A stretch of DNA of 64,000 nucleotides from Primulina eburnea (Eukaryota; Streptophyta; Magnoliopsida; Lamiales; Gesneriaceae): contig NC_133103.1 in NCBI RefSeq assembly GCF_022965805.1, positions 48,863,693-48,927,692 of the forward strand, given 5' to 3'. Numbering within the stretch: the stretch's first letter is position 1; each line of letters starts with the position of its first letter. The position numbers and the translations under genes are program-made. The notes beneath the pieces were generated by a model. The model saw only the letters and a program-made list of their open reading frames with translations. It did not search any database and was not told the DNA's origin. Shown piece after piece: positions 33,918 through 44,900 of this stretch.

Positions 33918-36473
33918 CTAAACCTTTTCATCATTGTCAATCAGAAGTTCAATGTCACTGTCTTCCCCAAGCATTTCCTTTGCTGAAGACTCTATTCCAA
34001 GCGAGCATCTAATTAATTCAATCATTGTAAGTGTCGGGATTTCTCCGATTTCAGATGGGATTGCCTCCAAGGCATTGCAGAATTTAAGCTTAAGAAACTC
34101 AAGACTTGGGAAATGGTCCTTATCAGTTTTCCACTTTACTGGATCTGAATATCTAATCTTTAGGGACTTCAGTTGCTTGAATTCTCCATCATTCGTTTCC
34201 CACAAATTTCCTACCATGGCTTTATCCTTCAACTTGAGAACCTCGAGATTAGGCAAGATTCCGATAATGGTCAATTGTTCCCAAGCAATCTGACTGCCTG
34301 TTAGCACCAATTGTTTCAATGAAGATGGGAAGAAGAAGTTCGGTAAGATATTCTCAGTTGGAAAATGCTCGAAAAAGCAATGTAATGATTCAAGTTTGCA
34401 CAAATAGACAAGGCTATTTGAAGAACGAAATGGAATGGTGCAACAGATACATAGCCATTTTAGATGAGGGATTCTTGAGAGGACATCTTGAGTATATCTA
34501 AAATCGACTATCCCTACAAGTGTCTGGAGGCTTTTAAGAATATATGCATTTGTCCCTTTGCCCTGAACATCACGAATATCAGGAATACGAAAACCATAAG
34601 TGAAAAGGTGCCTCAACTGCGGCATCTCCCAAATTTCAGATGGCAAAGATGGATAATCTTCAGACCAAGCCATAAGGGTTTGTAGATTCCTGAGTCTACA
34701 TATTGAAGATGGAATGTCCAAAACTTGGTCAAGCTCAAGGTACTTAAGGTTAACTAGTTCTAAAATTTCTACCGGAAACTTCAGGGATTTCGTACTAACT
34801 TTCCACACCTTGAGCAATCCGAAAGATGGTTCAATTGTTGATGAAAAATTCTGTTCACCATGATAAAAAAAAGATCGGATAGCTGAACAACTATCGTTTC
34901 TTGGAAATATACTGCTACAAGAAGATCCATCATCTTCTTCAATATTTGGAACAAAAACCAAGCGTCGTTGAGTATATATTTCCATAAGATCCAAAGGTAT
35001 GTCCTTGCTCAAGATACAGAAAAACTTTTCTTTCTCCGCCTCCCTAATGCATATGTCTCTAAATAGATCATGGATGTAAACACTCTTTGGCCTTGCAAAT
35101 GAATCAAAGGCATTGACAATAGCAAGATTTCTCTCGATAATCTCGTACAAGTACCCTTCTGCGACCTCTTCCATGCTATCCGACCATGGGTCTACAAATC
35201 CCTCAGCAACCCACAATCTAACAAGTTTAAAAACACTTATGGCACAATCTTCTTGAAAAGATCCTAAATAAAGGAAGCATCCTTTTAAATAATGAGGCAA
35301 GTAGTTATAACTTAAAGTTAGTATCTCCAATGACGGATCATTAGTGGTCTTTAAGACAGAACTTATATTTTCAGAAACATACTTCCAGTATTCTTCTGTC
35401 TGCTGCTCCTTTTTGAGATGTCCACCAATGGCAGATAGCGCTAGAGGAAGACCTTGGCATTGACTTGCAATCTCCTTTCCAATTTCAACCAGTTCAGGTG
35501 GGCAATTCTTTTGTAGAAAAATCTCTTGACGGAGTAGATTCCAACTCATATCCTCACTTAGAATCTGCATTTCATGATAAGTGTCTAAAGAGTTGGCATA
35601 CGCAGCCACATTTGAATCCCTAGTAGTCAATATGATTCGACTACCATTATTGTCGTCCGGAAATAGCCTTTTTATGTCATCCCAGGCCTGTATATCCCAA
35701 ACATCATCTAATACAATCAAATACTTTCTGCCCCATAAACTTTGATATAGATGTTGTTCGACATTCTTTTCTCCATGTAAAGGTGTCCCAAAGACTTCTA
35801 GAATGTCAATAACAATATCCTGAATATCATATAATTGAGATACTACACTCCAACCACAAACATGAAAAGTCTCCTTGATCAGTTGACTATCATACAAGAT
35901 TCTAGCGATAGTCGTCTTACCAATCCCGGCCATACCAACAATCGGAATGACACAGATTTTGGAACATCCTCCTACAAGTTGTTCCATCAGTCTCATCTCC
36001 AAATCTTTGTCTAGTGCCACCTTATTGGAGTTATTTTGTACCGAAGCCGGCCTCAAGGAACCAGCACGAGCTGAAATTCTCAGCTCCTGTACGTCATTCT
36101 TCCCATCAAGCTGAATCTTCCTCACCTCTATGCTAATCGATTCAAGCCGTTCTTTGATTAGTTCGAAGCTATTATATTCAGGAAATCTCTTCATTCTCTG
36201 ATAACTATCGCTTCCATCTATTCGAAGGAAGTGAGTTGCTATGTGAGACTCGAGGATGTCTTCCGCTTCATATGATGCATCTCTGATTTCTGTAATCAAA
36301 TCTTGGACTCTTTGGCTGCAAATAGGTGGGCACTTATCAAGAAATTCCGTTAAAGAAACAATAGTTTCTTGAAAAGACTCGATTTTTTCCTTTGTGAAAG
36401 GGAAGAAGCACAGATCAAAATCAAGAATCTGAACTGTAATATGGCAAAGGGACCCAAGAGCAGCAAACGCCAT
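33918..36473 (-). CDS. intact CC-NB-LRR immune receptor (R1 / late-blight-resistance-like)
   Basis: A single open exon encodes 851 residues from MAFAALGSL (36473); an upstream in-frame ATG at 36497 would add eight residues, but the second NLR starts at the matching MAYAALLSL. The N-terminal helical domain occurs once. NB-ARC: P-loop GMAGIGKTT (about 180-188), kinase 2 YLIVLDDVW, RNBS-B GSRIILTTRD, GLPL CQGLPLALSAIGG, RNBS-D CFLYLGSFQED, and IHDLFRD at the MHD position. LRRs follow (LVNLKYLELDQVLDIP, IGILPNLEVLKLKDKAM), with an acidic tail GEDSDIELLIDNDEK. Family role: cytoplasmic receptor that senses pathogen effectors, cycles ADP/ATP and triggers cell death. Two related pseudogenes lie downstream on the same strand. 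The third P-loop residue is Ala instead of the more usual Gly, still compatible with nucleotide binding. Confidence 0.93.
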   Translation of the reverse strand: MAFAALGSLCHITVQILDFDLCFFPFTKEKIESFQETIVSLTEFLDKCPPICSQRVQDLITEIRDASYEAEDILESHIATHFLRIDGSDSYQRMKRFPEYNSFELIKERLESISIEVRKIQLDGKNDVQELRISARAGSLRPASVQNNSNKVALDKDLEMRLMEQLVGGCSKICVIPIVGMAGIGKTTIARILYDSQLIKETFHVCGWSVVSQLYDIQDIVIDILEVFGTPLHGEKNVEQHLYQSLWGRKYLIVLDDVWDIQAWDDIKRLFPDDNNGSRIILTTRDSNVAAYANSLDTYHEMQILSEDMSWNLLRQEIFLQKNCPPELVEIGKEIASQCQGLPLALSAIGGHLKKEQQTEEYWKYVSENISSVLKTTNDPSLEILTLSYNYLPHYLKGCFLYLGSFQEDCAISVFKLVRLWVAEGFVDPWSDSMEEVAEGYLYEIIERNLAIVNAFDSFARPKSVYIHDLFRDICIREAEKEKFFCILSKDIPLDLMEIYTQRRLVFVPNIEEDDGSSCSSIFPRNDSCSAIRSFFYHGEQNFSSTIEPSFGLLKVWKVSTKSLKFPVEILELVNLKYLELDQVLDIPSSICRLRNLQTLMAWSEDYPSLPSEIWEMPQLRHLFTYGFRIPDIRDVQGKGTNAYILKSLQTLVGIVDFRYTQDVLSRIPHLKWLCICCTIPFRSSNSLVYLCKLESLHCFFEHFPTENILPNFFFPSSLKQLVLTGSQIAWEQLTIIGILPNLEVLKLKDKAMVGNLWETNDGEFKQLKSLKIRYSDPVKWKTDKDHFPSLEFLKLKFCNALEAIPSEIGEIPTLTMIELIRCSLGIESSAKEMLGEDSDIELLIDNDEKV

Positions 36474-37110
36474 TTTTGCAACAAAGAAATCGAACAAACA
36501 TTGATGCCTCGGGGGAAGCTCAAGATGAAAGGTTTGAGCAAATTCTTGTCTTAGTCAGTTGACTTGCCACTTTCACACAATGCAGACAGCTCTCTTTTCC
36601 AAATAAAATATTAGTGAGTGTGTTTTTACAGCTATACCTCTCCAACCTTTGCTCGATAACACAAATGGAGAAATCTGGGATCATTTTATTCTCAAATAGT
36701 GGATTGTATCTTATTTAATGTTTTTTTAAAAGAAAAATTAAGGTGGAACGATTCACCATAATCTTTGTCACTTATTATCTGATAAAAATAATACTTCTTT
36801 TGTGATGAATTATGATTACAACTATTGATTTATTTTTTTAAAGACTGTTAATTTTAACTACTATTATTTTAATTATTATAATTATTTTATCATGTCTAGT
36901 TTTTCATAGTTGTTTTAGTACCAACAATAGCAAGAGTTTTGCTTCAGTTTTGCTTGTTCTTCTTATCATGCTGGCAAGATTTCTTGATTCAAAGACTTGT
37001 GACTTGCTGCTGATATTGAATGGCAAAGGAATATCCCTGTCTTTTAATTCTCTCTGCCCGACTTTATGAGCTACCTTGATCAAAAATGTTAGGCGGAATG
37101 GATAGTTAAC

Positions 37111-37141
<31 letters not shown>

Positions 37142-37229
37142 TACACGAGTATTAAGTTGGATATATATCATTCATATAGCAACTCAAAACATGTATAAAA
37201 AACAGACAGCAAGTGAAAGGAAACATGCC
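36474..37229. other. upstream region of the intact NLR
   Basis: AT-rich DNA that must hold the NLR promoter and 5' UTR. No TATA box was assigned with confidence. A hexanucleotide microsatellite lies at 37109-37146. Confidence 0.4.
37109..37146 (+). repeat. ACATAC hexanucleotide microsatellite
   Basis: Just over six uninterrupted copies of ACATAC. It is a likely length-polymorphic marker about 640 bases upstream of the intact NLR. Confidence 0.95.
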
Positions 37230-37705
37230 TTAGCATGCGAGACAGAATTTATTTCTTAATTATGTTTTCTTTTTTGATAATATTACACTTCAAATTACTC
37301 AAAGTATTAGAGTTTTGTTTTTCAAGACTAATGATATTAATGAAGAGATTAATACTAACTCTAGATATGATATTCTGTTTTTAAAAGAGTTTATTTTCAA
37401 ATAAACTATATTTTCTATGTTTTGTAGCTATCTAATCAATGAATCATCTCTAAGTCAAATAGATTATATATGTCAAAGATTCGATTTTGCAAAGGAAGTG
37501 AAAAATAGGGCGAGAGACCAAGAAAATTGTGTGTTGCTCTGAAAAAATCTAGTATTCAAGTCTCGTTGTGTTATTGTGTTACCATAAAGTGTTGAAGACT
37601 TTCGCATACAACACCTAGCTAGCCAAAGTGTTTTAAGAGTATTGTTCATTAAATTGGATTTCGGTTCACAGTGTTTGCATCCATTGTTATTTGGTTATTT
37701 TTATT

Positions 37706-37980
37706 GATAGAAATTTAGAATGCACTGTACTCTCTCACTATGTCAAGAAAGTTAGTTTTTAGTTATTCACTAGTATGCAAACTGAATACATATCCTAGTG
37801 ATAGAAATTTAGGATGCATTTTACTCTCTCCTTTTATATGTTCACACTTGTGTATAATTATTTTAGTCTTGTATGTCATTTGAATACATCTTCTAGTGAT
37901 AGAGATTTAAGATGCACTTTGCTCTCTTCTTTTGTATGTTCACACTTGTGTATAATAATTTTTTTCTTAATTTACCTGCA
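37706..37980 (+). repeat. tandem repeats within the decayed LTR
   Basis: Three diverged units of roughly 95 bases each begin GTGATAGAAATTTAGRATGCA or close variants and include ACTCTCTC and CACACTTGTGTATAAT blocks. They sit upstream of the primer-binding site, inside the presumed 5' LTR. Confidence 0.7.
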
Positions 37981-39267
37981 TAAATAGTTTTATGCTAAAT
38001 TATTTATTCCACCGCATGTTGTGTTAGGTGCTACAACCTCGTACACAGCATCTACACCTAAACTACCCAAATCTCGAGTTATTTAGTACTTATATGATAA
38101 ACAATTCTTTCAATTGGTATCAGAGTAAGTGAGTTTCTTGTTATTTTTTCTTAACAGAAAAAAATACTATGGACGTACCACTTGTCAACATTGTACTACG
38201 ACCACCAGTTCTGGATGGATCCAGCTAGGCTCTGTGGAAAGCCAACATGAGAGTCTACATCAAATCCATTGAAGAAAGAGCATGGCAACTTGTTGTCGAT
38301 GGTTGGACTCCACAAAAACGGTTGATGAAGACGGTGACAGTTTGCTCAAACCAGAAAGCACATAGACGACTGATGAACTCCACATTTCAAACTTCAATCA
38401 AAGGAACTGAATATTATCTTCACTTCTGTTGACACAAATATGTTCAGTCTAATGAATAATTGTGTCTCTGCCAATGATGCATGGGAAATTCTTCAAAGAC
38501 ACTCTGAAGGATCAGAATACGTGTGAAGAACCAAGGTGAGAATGCTAACCAGCCAATTTAAAATTTTGAGAATGGAAGAAACCAAGACAAGGATTGCTTA
38601 TGATCGTCGACCTTGGTGACCCAATCTCAAATGAAAGATTGGTTATCAAAGTTTTAAGATCACTCCCAGAACACTTCAATATCAAGATTTCTGTGGTCGA
38701 TGAAGCACGAGACACCACTAAGCTTGGACTAGAAGAATTGATAAGTTCCCTTCAAACCTTTGAGATGAACCTGAACCTACAAAAGAAGGACAAAGGGAAG
38801 ACTACTGTATTTCAAATCTCTAACGACTCTTACAATGATCTACTTCAACTTTCTAGGAATTCGGAAGGTCTGATCTGTGTGATGTGTGAAGACTTCATCT
38901 CATTGATCACAACCCAATTTGGAGACTATTAGAAAAAGATAAGAGATTACTGGCCAGCAACCTAAACCTCCAAACATAGTTGTTCCCAAGAAAACTCAGA
39001 GGATGTTACCCACTCATAGACAGTTTCGGTCGAGGAATGAAGGATTCAATCAGATACTAAGAGGTTCGACTATGTATGATGCAAGGAATGCTGGTTTTGG
39101 ACATTCTACAAATGAGTGTCCAAATATACTTCGTAAGAACAAGGGAACGAATGCCTCCTTAAGTGATGGACAATCTGAAGAAGAACAATAATCTGGTGAA
39201 AAGGAAAACCAAACATCCTTATTTTCACTATTGGAGGAGAAATGTTGGATGCAGGTTATCTCACTGA

Positions 39268-40395
39268 GTGTTACGTCAGGTGTTGACACACTTGATAGGA
39301 ACATCCCTCCAAACTCATCAAACTTAATATGTCTCAATTCAACAACCTCGGTTGATACAAGTAATCTGGAAGACCAGGAAATAGATGAAGAAGATTCCAC
39401 ATTATAAAGCGTACAGAAACTATATGGGGAACTATATGTTTATTGGATCAAGAGAAATAAATTGAACTCAATTCTTTCAAAAGAAAATATTGAGTTGAAT
39501 GGTTCTGTTGCCAAACTTGGGGTGATCCTAATTAAGAAGGACCCGAAGATTCACAAAAATCAAGGTTGTGCTCGAAAAGGCAACACAAACCCTCGCTAAG
39601 TTCAACTCGAGACAACCAAACTTGGCATCATATTGATAATGGGAAAAGACAGCAAAACTGGTATGGGATTCAATAACGGCGTGTTTGAAATTTGATAATT
39701 GTCCAACTTTATATCACAAGAAACTGTATTCATGAAAGAAAGTATTAATTCATCTATCTCTATATATCACCAACAGTCACTTTTTTAGTTAAGAACCCTC
39801 AAACAGAGAGGCAAGATTCTGCACAAAACTAAAACGAAGGAGATGTAACACTGGGTGTTACGTTTGGTGTTGTCATACTTGGTAGGAACATCCCCCCAAA
39901 CTCATCAAGCTTAATATGTCTCAATGCAACAATCACTGTTGATACAAGTAATCTGGAAACCCGGGAAATAGATGAAGAATATGCCACCTTATAAAGCGTA
40001 CAAAAACTATATGAGGAACTATATGCTTATCGGATCAAAATAAATAAATTGAAATCGATTCTCTCAAAATAAAATATCGAGTTGAATGGTTCTGTGGCCA
40101 AACTTGAGGTGATCCTAAGTAAGAAGGACCTGAAGATGCACAAGATCAAGATTTGAGCTCAACCAAAATTGGCATCATGCTGATAATAGAAAAAGACAAC
40201 AAACAAATATGTGATTCAATAACGGTGTATTTGAATTTGAGAATCATCCAACTTTATATCACAACCAACTGCATCCATGCAAGAAAGTATTAATTCATCT
40301 ATCTTACCAACAGTAACCTTTTTAGTCAAGAACCCTCAAACAGAGAGGCAAGATTCTGCACAAAAGAAGCAAAACGAAAGAGACAACGCTTTGTA
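39268..40395 (+). repeat. 587-base tandem duplication inside decayed gag
   Basis: A segment starting GTGTTACGT at 39268 recurs at 39855. Shared blocks include AACTCATCAA, TTAATATGTCTCAAT, GTTGATACAAGTAATCTGGA, TATAAAGCGTAC and CAAGATTCTGCACAAAA. The copies differ at many positions, so the duplication is old. It lies between the gag capsid region and the zinc knuckle. Confidence 0.85.
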
Positions 40396-40760
40396 TGTCA
40401 CTATTGCTTTAAACTCGATCACATCAAACCTTATTGCTTCAAGACGAGAGAAGACTTCATGAGCTGGGAGGCTACTCGGATGTTACACCAAAATGTCATA
40501 CAACACCTACTGCATCAACTCCAACAAGAGAACTTCAGTAAAGAAGATTTGTGTACATATGACTGAAATTTGTTGCACTGTTCTTTATACCTATTTAAAA
40601 ACTAACACTGCGTTTTTCTGATATTTTCATAGTGGATGTTCAAGTCATATGACAGGTTCGAAAGAACATCTCATTGATTACGTTGAACAAAAAAGTGGTC
40701 GAGTGACCTATGAAAGTGCTGTAAAAGAAAGATCGTTGATAAAGAGACACTAATATATTA

Positions 40761-41900
40761 TTGATGTTTATGACTTTACTTAATAATGACAAATTTGTGT
40801 TCGATAATTATATAGATATTTCTAGAATTTTCTGAATGTTGGAAATAGTATTCTAGGTATATGGTGATGAACGTATAAGAATTTTCGATTATAATGTCAT
40901 ATTCTAACCCAATAAATTGTAAATACAAACACGAATTACAAATAACCCAAAATATATGATATGATATCTATGATTTAAGGGATAAAAACCATCGCATTTA
41001 CAAACTACAATCGAATATTCCTATATTCTTTTTTCATAAACAAAATTTATAAGTTTTCAGGCATATAACTCCTTTAATATACTTTTAAAATATTCTCATT
41101 ATTGTCTTCAATGTTATAAAATTCCATCTAGACAACGCCTACACGGTCTTGGGGCTTTTAGTGTTTTTTTTACCATTAAAAAAATGTTTTAACTTTTAGT
41201 TGAAATTAAAAACTCAATTAAACACCATTAAAAAAATATTTTAACTTTTAATTTAAATTAAAAGCTCAATTAAACAAATTAAAGGTAATTTTTATATGTC
41301 TTAAACCAAAATCTGACAAAAAAATAAAATTTATTTGCTTGTCCCAACACAAACTTTGCGATAATGATTTTGCATAATAAGAAAAGAAAAATCATAATGA
41401 TGTTGAATTTGTTTCTGATAACAAAAAAATGGTTGAAAATTATAGAAAAGTTAGAGTAAATTTATAACATTCTATTAATTGTGTAATTTTAAATCTATAT
41501 AAATTTAATGTTATTATGTTGAAGTTAAAATATGTAATTTATTATATTGATACCATAGAATCCGCTTAATCGCCGATCTTACGTCTGACTAACGCATAGA
41601 GAATTTTAGAGCATGGATTGTCTTCAAGGAATTGAGATAAACTTCAAGCCATTTTTTACAAGATATATCACAACAGAGTAAAACCAAAGCTGTGTTAATA
41701 TCCCTAGAAAAATGAAAATTTGTTATACACCGTGAACTGCGGAATTGCGGAATTTATTACAGAAATAATATGTGATTTGCACTTTCATGCTTGTTTGCAA
41801 CAATATCGAAATAAAATTAAGGTTTACTATAATTTTTTTTGAAGGGAAATCTCAAATTTCCTCTATTTTGCTTTAAATCCGAATGTTTTGAAAGCTCAAC
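40761..41900. other. AT-rich DNA between a Copia remnant and the synthetase gene
   Basis: No gene is seen. A 52-base tandem duplication lies at 41172-41278 (unit with ACCATTAAAAAAATRTTTTAA). The last few hundred bases probably form the 3' UTR of the minus-strand synthetase gene; a GTAAGTTG just after its stop codon could begin a 3' UTR intron. Confidence 0.45.
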
Positions 41901-44900
41901 TTACCTTATTGAGCCTTCACTAATTGATGAAACTCTACAAACACCTGCTGATGTTGTAAGCGGCAAATCTTTGTAACAGGCTACCAACTCCCTGGAAGTC
42001 TTCAAATCCGCTTGAACAGTTTCCCAAACTTTCTTTTTAGGGTTCAAAACATCGTCCGCCGAACCTTCGAACCCTTGGACTGTCACCCTTTCACCAACAG
42101 GGGCGTCTGGGGGAGGTTCAACCAACTCAACCTAAGCAAGTAACATCATCCATGTGAAACTTTCAAAACTGCTTACTTATTTTGCAATTGCCATGGGTAG
42201 AAATTACTCTCGTAGTGATTATTAAATACTGTACAATGTTTTAGGTAATGTTGGCACATGGCAGCACTGAAACCAGATGCAGGGAACTTTGCTAGCAGTT
42301 AAACTAGTTTCACTTTTATAAGAAAAACTCAATGCATCCACTTATTAACCATAATACAGTTTGCCCATGAGTGATGAAGACCGCAAAACAATGTCCTCTA
42401 CTGTAACAAAAACGAGTCCCAACTTTTTTTTAGGGGTCACAAGGAATGGCATGATTTCCTTGACCAGTTTCAGTCAAAATAGACATCCAAATTCCAAACC
42501 AAAAGAAACTATGACAAGATAAAATTTCATGACACAGAACAATACGAGGCAATAAGTAAATGATGCTAATTTCTTACCATCGTATGATCACTATTAGAAG
42601 CCGCAAGGACCATAGCTTGTGACTTTATACCCCTCATGACTGCAGGCTTCAAGTTACAGAGAACACATACCTTTCGATTCTAACAAAAATCATTCTTTCA
42701 ATTTGTGAGTCAATTTATATTATCACTCATTAGAGTGCTGGTATATTCATTGTTGTACATATAAAACAAGACTCCATAAAAGAGAGAGAGGGAACCTGCA
42801 TCTCTTCAAGGGGAATGTACTTGACCAAGCCACTAACAACTGTGCGAGGCTGATCTTCACCAATATCAATCTCTTCGACATATAAAGAATCAGCATCAGC
42901 ATGTTTTTGAGCCTTTACAATGAGACCAACACGAATATCCAGTCTACTTATGGAAAGTTCTGTTTCAGCAGGAGATGAAACCTTAGGTTTCACCTCAGCT
43001 GATTTGTTTGGCCGATCCTTCTTTGTTTTCCCATCTATAAAGAACAAAAATAAGTTGTAATTGAGCAACAATAACCTACTTTTTGTACCTCTGTCAATGA
43101 GTTGATGTCCACATCAAATACGGGTACAAAAAAATTTACTTCTGTGAAGCATCTGATAAATGCTACTTCAACCATTACAGTTGAGAGAGAGAGAGATTTA
43201 ATGAAACAAAACACTAAAATTTTCAAAAATATCACTCCTATGTACAACGTTACATTTATACTTACTGAAGTACAAGTAGGAGAAGCTTCAATATATTCTC
43301 AACTAATTTTATTATTCTAGTGATGAGAAACATGAAAAGGACACATTCATTTTCATGTTTATCTTTACATCCTATCAAGTTTCCATCAATTTAGTGTAGC
43401 ATAATTTCTGAAAAAAATAACTTTATTTCAAGTTCATGGAACTCTTCCTTGTTATGTATAGAGAAAATTCTAAAGGTTCGGTCAAGACACTTTTAAAGAC
43501 TTCATGCATAGGGAGCACTGATTGGGATCTTGATGCCTCTTCATTAGTATTATTCAACACTAAGCCATAGGAGGACTCTTTACATAATAAACCCAAAATG
43601 AAACAATTGCATAAACTATATTCTCTGCAACTTTTTCATTTCTTTTCTTTTCAGATTGTGGATCTATCGGCAAATGTCTTCTAACCTCATATTCTATGAC
43701 ATGTTTTTACTCTTCCCTTAACGTCTTGTTGTCTGGCGTCTGCTAATGGGCACTGGCTGAAAAATAGCATCCAATAGAAACTTTTCAAGTTTATCTCGAG
43801 CTACTAGAAGTTGCATGATAGTTAAAGCTAGAACTGAATGGTATGTCATCAACATCTTTTGGTAGCACAAATCATAAATATTCTCATAAGCTCCATTCTT
43901 TTAGCATGCATTGTACCAAACTTATCGAGCTTTAGTGAAAGGGAGCAAAGAAATGTTACTGACATGAAAAAATTCCACGCATCCTCAGTATAGAATAATA
44001 AGGGATTCAATCTCAGTTAGAAGCCCTTGATGTCGTACTTAGAAGAAATTCATGTTCACTTCTTTTCTCCACCCGGGTCAAATTTACATTAATACATTAA
44101 ACCATATCTTCCAATTCTTCTCGCTAATATCAAATAACACTAACATATATGATGAACTATTTTTAGAAAGCAGGAGTGATGGACGATAATAATCTGTCTC
44201 TCTTCAACATAGATAGCTCTCCTTTTCAATATTGTCTCCTAAATAAGATGCCCTACCATAAAATGCACAAGACATCAAAGGCATGTTTATAACTTCACAA
44301 GCAATAACTGCACTCTAAGATGATTATTACTTGGAATATCATAAATAATTACACCATATTTGGTACTTTGAATAAAATGTTATGCACGACATTATACGAT
44401 GTCATGAATCAGTGCAGAATGATATATCTAGAATATATACTCGAAAGTCATGATGCGCAAATCAATATCAAATAATTTCCATTTGTTTTTTGCCAGGCAT
44501 GACAGGGGAAGGGACAAGAACAGCCAACACATGCAAAAAACTCCAAGCTCGTCACAGCGTGAGGAACTCTCTATCTACTCACAATGGCAATGGCAACCAC
44601 CACTGGTAAAGGCAGTGCTTGAGCGGTTTGGAGTTGTGGTGATTTAAGGCTTAAAATGAGGGAGGAATTTGCGGGTGAGGCTCAGGCAAGAAAGAAAATG
44701 AAAACAAGAATTTAAGAGACTGAAACATTTATCTTTCCTGTGCTCGTATCAGCGCCGGAATTATTCATTCAACCCGCATAACAACCACATAAGAAGGTTG
44801 ATACTTGATTAGCGTAACTAGCATTATTATTATTTTTTAAAAGATGATCCATATATTCATTTTTCAGTTTAGAAAATATCGTGTGCTGGTGTTTGAAAAT

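Larger units (their letters stand above)
37230..40760 (+). mobile_element. decayed Ty1/Copia element (LTR, PBS, gag, protease)
   Basis: A primer-binding site TTGGTATCAGAG (38114-38125), complementary to initiator tRNA-Met, follows an LTR-like region whose left edge is unclear. Gag pieces follow: PPVLDGSS, ALWKANMRVYIKSIEERAW, ISNERLVIKVLRSLPEHFN. A CCHC knuckle CHYCFKLDHIKPYC is encoded near 40394, then a protease-site remnant HSGCSSHMTGSKEHL near 40640 in which the catalytic Asp is replaced by His. Stops and shifts are frequent. RT, RNase H and the 3' LTR are absent. It is a third Copia family, distinct from the other two. Confidence 0.8.

Noticed and set aside
41901..41910. Possible extra 3' coding exon of MetRS after a GTAAGT donor overlapping the stop
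   Set aside because: The protein already ends in a way typical for the family and 807 residues is a normal length; a 3' UTR intron is more likely.
44450..44780. Short frame with [10 protein letters not shown] in MetRS intron 14
   Set aside because: It stops after about ten residues; too little to call a gene or name a source, though a gene fragment is possible.
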